This document shows, one piece after another, positions 61,207 to 64,000 of a stretch of DNA of 64,000 bases (position 1 is the first letter of the stretch; each line of letters begins with the position of its first letter). A program made the translations under genes and the position numbers. This DNA is from Ailurus styani (taxonomy: Eukaryota > Chordata > Mammalia > Carnivora > Ailuridae), in NCBI GenBank assembly GCA_002007465.1, contig LNAC01001880.1:1-64000 (forward strand), given 5' to 3'. Below the pieces are notes generated by a model, which worked only from the letters and a program-made list of their open reading frames with translations, was not told the origin of the DNA and ran no database searches.

Positions 61207-61419
61207 TTTTTTTATTTTTTATTTTTTATTTTTTATTTATTCATTTGACACAGAGAGAGAGATTACAAGTAGGCAGAGAGGCAGGCAGAGAGACAGGGAG
61301 AGGAGGAAGCAGGCTCTCTGCCGAGCAGAGAGCCCGATGTGGGCCTCGATCCCAGGACCCTGGGATCATGACCTGAGCCGAAGGCAGAGGCTTTAACCCA
61401 CTGAGCCACCCAGGCGCCC
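61207..61419 (-). mobile_element. Young Can-SINE (minus), mustelid-like subtype
   Basis: The tail is seen as repeated ttttttattt units and the head as cacccaggcgccc at right. Flanked by a perfect 15-bp duplication, ttgaactttatttcc, at 61192-61206 and 61420-61434. Confidence 0.97.
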
Positions 61420-61504
61420 TTGAACTTTATTTCCATTTAAACATACTCCTTGCTTTTTGTCCTTAACAGCTTTGGGTAATATTTGATGTTTGTTTTTTGT
61501 TTTT

Positions 61505-61684
61505 TAATTTAAAGATTTATTTGAGACAGAGAGAGTGTGTGTGTATGGGTGGGGCAGAGAATCTCAAGCAAGACTCCATACTGAGCACAACCCCTAACAT
61601 GGGGCTTGATCCTGTGACCCTGAGACCATCACCTGATGCAAAATCAAGCTGGACACCCAACCGACTGAGCCACCCAGGCGCCCC
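61505..61684 (-). mobile_element. Older Can-SINE (minus)
   Basis: The head complement gagccacccaggcgcccc is at the right, with a diverged body including gagagtgtgtgtgtatggg. Confidence 0.92.
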
Positions 61685-61689
61685 TGATA

Positions 61690-62630
61690 AATTTAAAGAG
61701 TACAAATTAACTGAAGGAAGCAACACTGCTTTTAGTTCAATCTTACAGGTCATTATTAAGCTGTGTGCTGATCTCCAGGAATCCACTGGGGAGAATACTG
61801 ATGTTCTTTAGCAAAGACTTTGCCTCAAAAGTTCCACAGTCTTTCTGAGATAGACCCAGGGTCTTCAAAGAAAACATTATTTAAGTCTTGGTTTTGTCAT
61901 TACATACTGGTAAGATCTTGGACCAGTCCTTTGCTTTGTTTGGACTCCTGCTTTCTTATCATTTCAATGAAGTACAGAACTAGATCAGGGTTTTCCAAAC
62001 CTTCTCATAATAAACTCCTTTTACAATAATTTTGGTCAGTCACTTTTTCATGATAAATAATAATGATTTTAAGTAAAAATACTTTAAATTGTTACTTTAA
62101 AGGAGATAATATTATAAAGCTTATTTATACTTATACTTGATCACATTCACATTATGGTTAAATTCTAAACATTTCCTTTTCTATAAATGATGCTTTCTTA
62201 AATTTTTTATAGATCAATTAAGAAAAAGCATGACATGTCAATATACCATAATCTTTAGAACACAGTCTAAACCTCCACTTTAATCACCACTCCCCATTCG
62301 AAGTAAGTGGAATAGCATTCTTCTTCATAAAATCTCAACATTACTAGACCTATCATAATTAAAAGATATCTTTCATCTATTTTTAAAAGCTATAAACTTC
62401 TTCTAAAATGCTGATAATCTGCTGCCAGATTAGTATTCTTGTAACAATTATTTGACTACCTAAACTTTTAAACACTCTAAAGACTTCCCAATGCCCTTAA
62501 GACAAATGTCAAACACCACCGACTGATATTCAAGGCACTCTATCACTACACCCAATCTGTCTGTTCCTCACCTTTATTACTCACCTACACAAACTCTTTA
62601 CTCCACAGAAATGTGTACAATGTGTAGTAA
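61690..62630 (-). other. MEF2A intron with a possible L2 scrap
   Basis: AT-rich. 62470-62600 ('cccaatgcccttaagacaaa', 'tattcaaggcactctatcac') is weakly L2-like. Nothing else is recognised. Confidence 0.45.
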
Positions 62631-62639
62631 CATTAAGGT

Positions 62640-62885
62640 TAATTTTTTTCTGTATGTATATCCAGTTTTTCTAGCACCATTTATTGAAAAGACTTTCCTC
62701 TTCTCATTGATTTACCTTAGCACTTTTGTCAAACATCAATTAACCATGAATGTATGGGTCTATTTCTGAGCTCTGTGTCCTGTTCCACTGAGCTACAGGT
62801 CTATCCCCACCTATGAAAATACAAACTTTCTGGATTAATGTAGCTTTATAGTACATCTCAGAGGTGGAGTATCTACCAAGAATAA
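62640..62885 (-). mobile_element. Antisense LINE-1 fragment
   Basis: 'ccagtttttctagcaccatt', 'attgaaaagactttcctctt', 'tgggtctatttctgagctct' and 'atgtagctttatagtacatc' follow the reversed L1 ORF2/3' region. Confidence 0.8.
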
Positions 62886-63485
62886 GCCAATCAGCACTTT
62901 CCAAATTCTCCTCACCACCATGATTAGTATACTGCAAGGAGGAGTGTGGAAGCATGTTATCCAAGCCAGCATAACAGTTAATTTTAGAACCTCTGGTGAA
63001 AACTATAGGGCACAACTAATCTCTGATGCTTTATATTGTTGCTTAACAATATGGAAGCCAATGGCCACATCTGGTTACTTAAAGTTAAAAATACAGTTTC
63101 TCAGTTGTGCTATTCATATTTCAAGTGTTCAACAGCTACGTATGACTAATGGCTATCATACTGGACGGCACAAATAGAGAATATTTCCATCACCACGAAA
63201 AGTTCTATAGGCTAATGCTGCTATAGATGATGCCATGTGCAGAGGTTAAGAGCTGCCACTGTCAACATGCACCAGCCAGCATCAGGACAAAGCTGATGCC
63301 CAAGAGAAGGCAGAAACCTGGAGCCTACTTCAACAGAGCAGAGCCTAATCTCTACCACAGTGATGCATTTTTGTTATGTGATATAACAAGTACCCCTATT
63401 TTAAAGGCGAGTTTCAGTCAGGTCTTTGTTGCTTGAAATCAGAAACAGCCTAACTAATATAAAATAGTTTTCAAAATGCTTTCAT
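62886..63485 (-). other. MEF2A intron, no recognised element
   Basis: Short open frames only; no family recognised. Confidence 0.55.
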
Positions 63486-63598
63486 GGGGTGCCTGGCTGA
63501 CTTAGTTGGTAGAACATACAACTCTTGATCTTGGGCTTGTGAGTTTGAGCCCCACACTGGGTGTAGAGATTATTAAAACAAAAAATCTTTTTAAAAAA
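63486..63598 (+). mobile_element. Short diverged Can-SINE (plus)
   Basis: Head ggggtgcctggctgacttag, tRNA-like B-box region gtttgagccccacactggg and an A-rich tail, without CT-rich body. Confidence 0.85.
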
Positions 63599-64000
63599 AC
63601 CCTTCTGCATACACTATTTTAATTGATCCTTAAAACCCACAAGATTTAGAAATTTAATACTGCTCTCTTTTCCTATTAAACAGATACCTTAAATATTCAA
63701 TAAATAATGGACTAGTATAGCAAAGAAATATTAATTATAAATACTAAATATAGAAATTTACTTTGTATCATAATAAGTGAAGTATCAAATAATAGAATTT
63801 GAGAATTATTAACACCTTTCACAAAATGCTTAAATCCTTACCTAAAACCCTCACTTTCTGCTGTCCTTTAGAACATAACTGACAGATTTTTTGAATACGC
63901 CAAAGTAACAGAACAACTTTTAAAAACTTAATCCAATCATAACGAAAATGGAAAATAGCACTAAACATTTTAATTATATCATACAATGGGACAATCCTAT
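63599..64000 (-). other. MEF2A intron at window edge
   Basis: AT-rich sequence without a recognisable feature. The next coding exon upstream is not reached. Confidence 0.55.

Noticed and set aside
1595..63598. tRNA-like sequences at SINE heads
   Set aside because: They are tRNA-derived SINE promoters attached to CT-rich bodies and A tails, not tRNA genes.
44161..64000. Search for the MEF2A MADS-box and MEF2-domain exons
   Set aside because: No sequence encoding VTFTKRKFGLMKKAYELS or its neighbours was found on the minus strand, so these exons are taken to lie outside the window.
1..64000. CRISPR arrays, bacterial operons, ribosome binding sites or phage genes
   Set aside because: The sequence is plainly mammalian nuclear DNA; no spaced short-repeat array or prokaryotic gene arrangement occurs.

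Overview
The window is mammalian nuclear DNA from a carnivoran, most likely a musteloid (mustelid-like) caniform. The evidence is at least seventeen tRNA-derived Can-SINE copies (head GGCGCCTGGGTGGCTCAG, CT-rich body, AATAAA-containing tail). Several belong to the 'gttaaagcctctgccttcggctcag' subtype that I associate with mustelids. The genus is inference; the carnivoran assignment is firm.

The only functional gene I can support is MEF2A (myocyte enhancer factor 2A), read on the minus strand. The window holds its 3' portion: mutually exclusive exons alpha2 (44029-44160) and alpha1 (43826-43963), transactivation exons at 41436-41655, 40666-40725 and 29474-29661, the 24-nt beta microexon (20237-20260), exons 16765-16891 and 12951-13077, and the terminal exon with stop codon at 11565. 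A 3' UTR of about 3.6 kb follows, ending near 7920. All exons have canonical AG/GT borders and phases that join without frameshift. The MADS-box/MEF2-domain exons (about the first 86 residues) were not found and should lie beyond 64000.

Layout: 1-6480 is a nearly complete, dead antisense LINE-1 carrying two Can-SINEs, next to an older L1 3' end. 6480-7920 is non-repetitive DNA downstream of MEF2A and holds a paired E-box and MEF2 site. 7920-21870 contains the 3' UTR, last exons and introns, with no recent SINE and one old L2. 21870-28000 is nested L1 in the intron between the beta exon and exon 29474-29661. 28000-44160 holds introns and central exons with L1, MIR and Can-SINE fragments, including an inverted SINE arrangement at an undetermined base (36550). 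44161-64000 is the large intron upstream of the alpha exons. It is rich in Can-SINEs, L1, L2, MIR, a Tigger-like DNA transposon and a broken RPS19 processed pseudogene that itself carries a SINE.

The most interesting signals are a perfect 25-bp foldback with a 7-nt loop (51191-51247), a 65-nt intron between the mutually exclusive alpha exons, a ~100-bp direct repeat flanking that exon pair, UGCAUG elements near the alternative exons, an exon-like 180-bp segment with a stop codon (50819-50998), and a MEF2/E-box pair just downstream of the gene.
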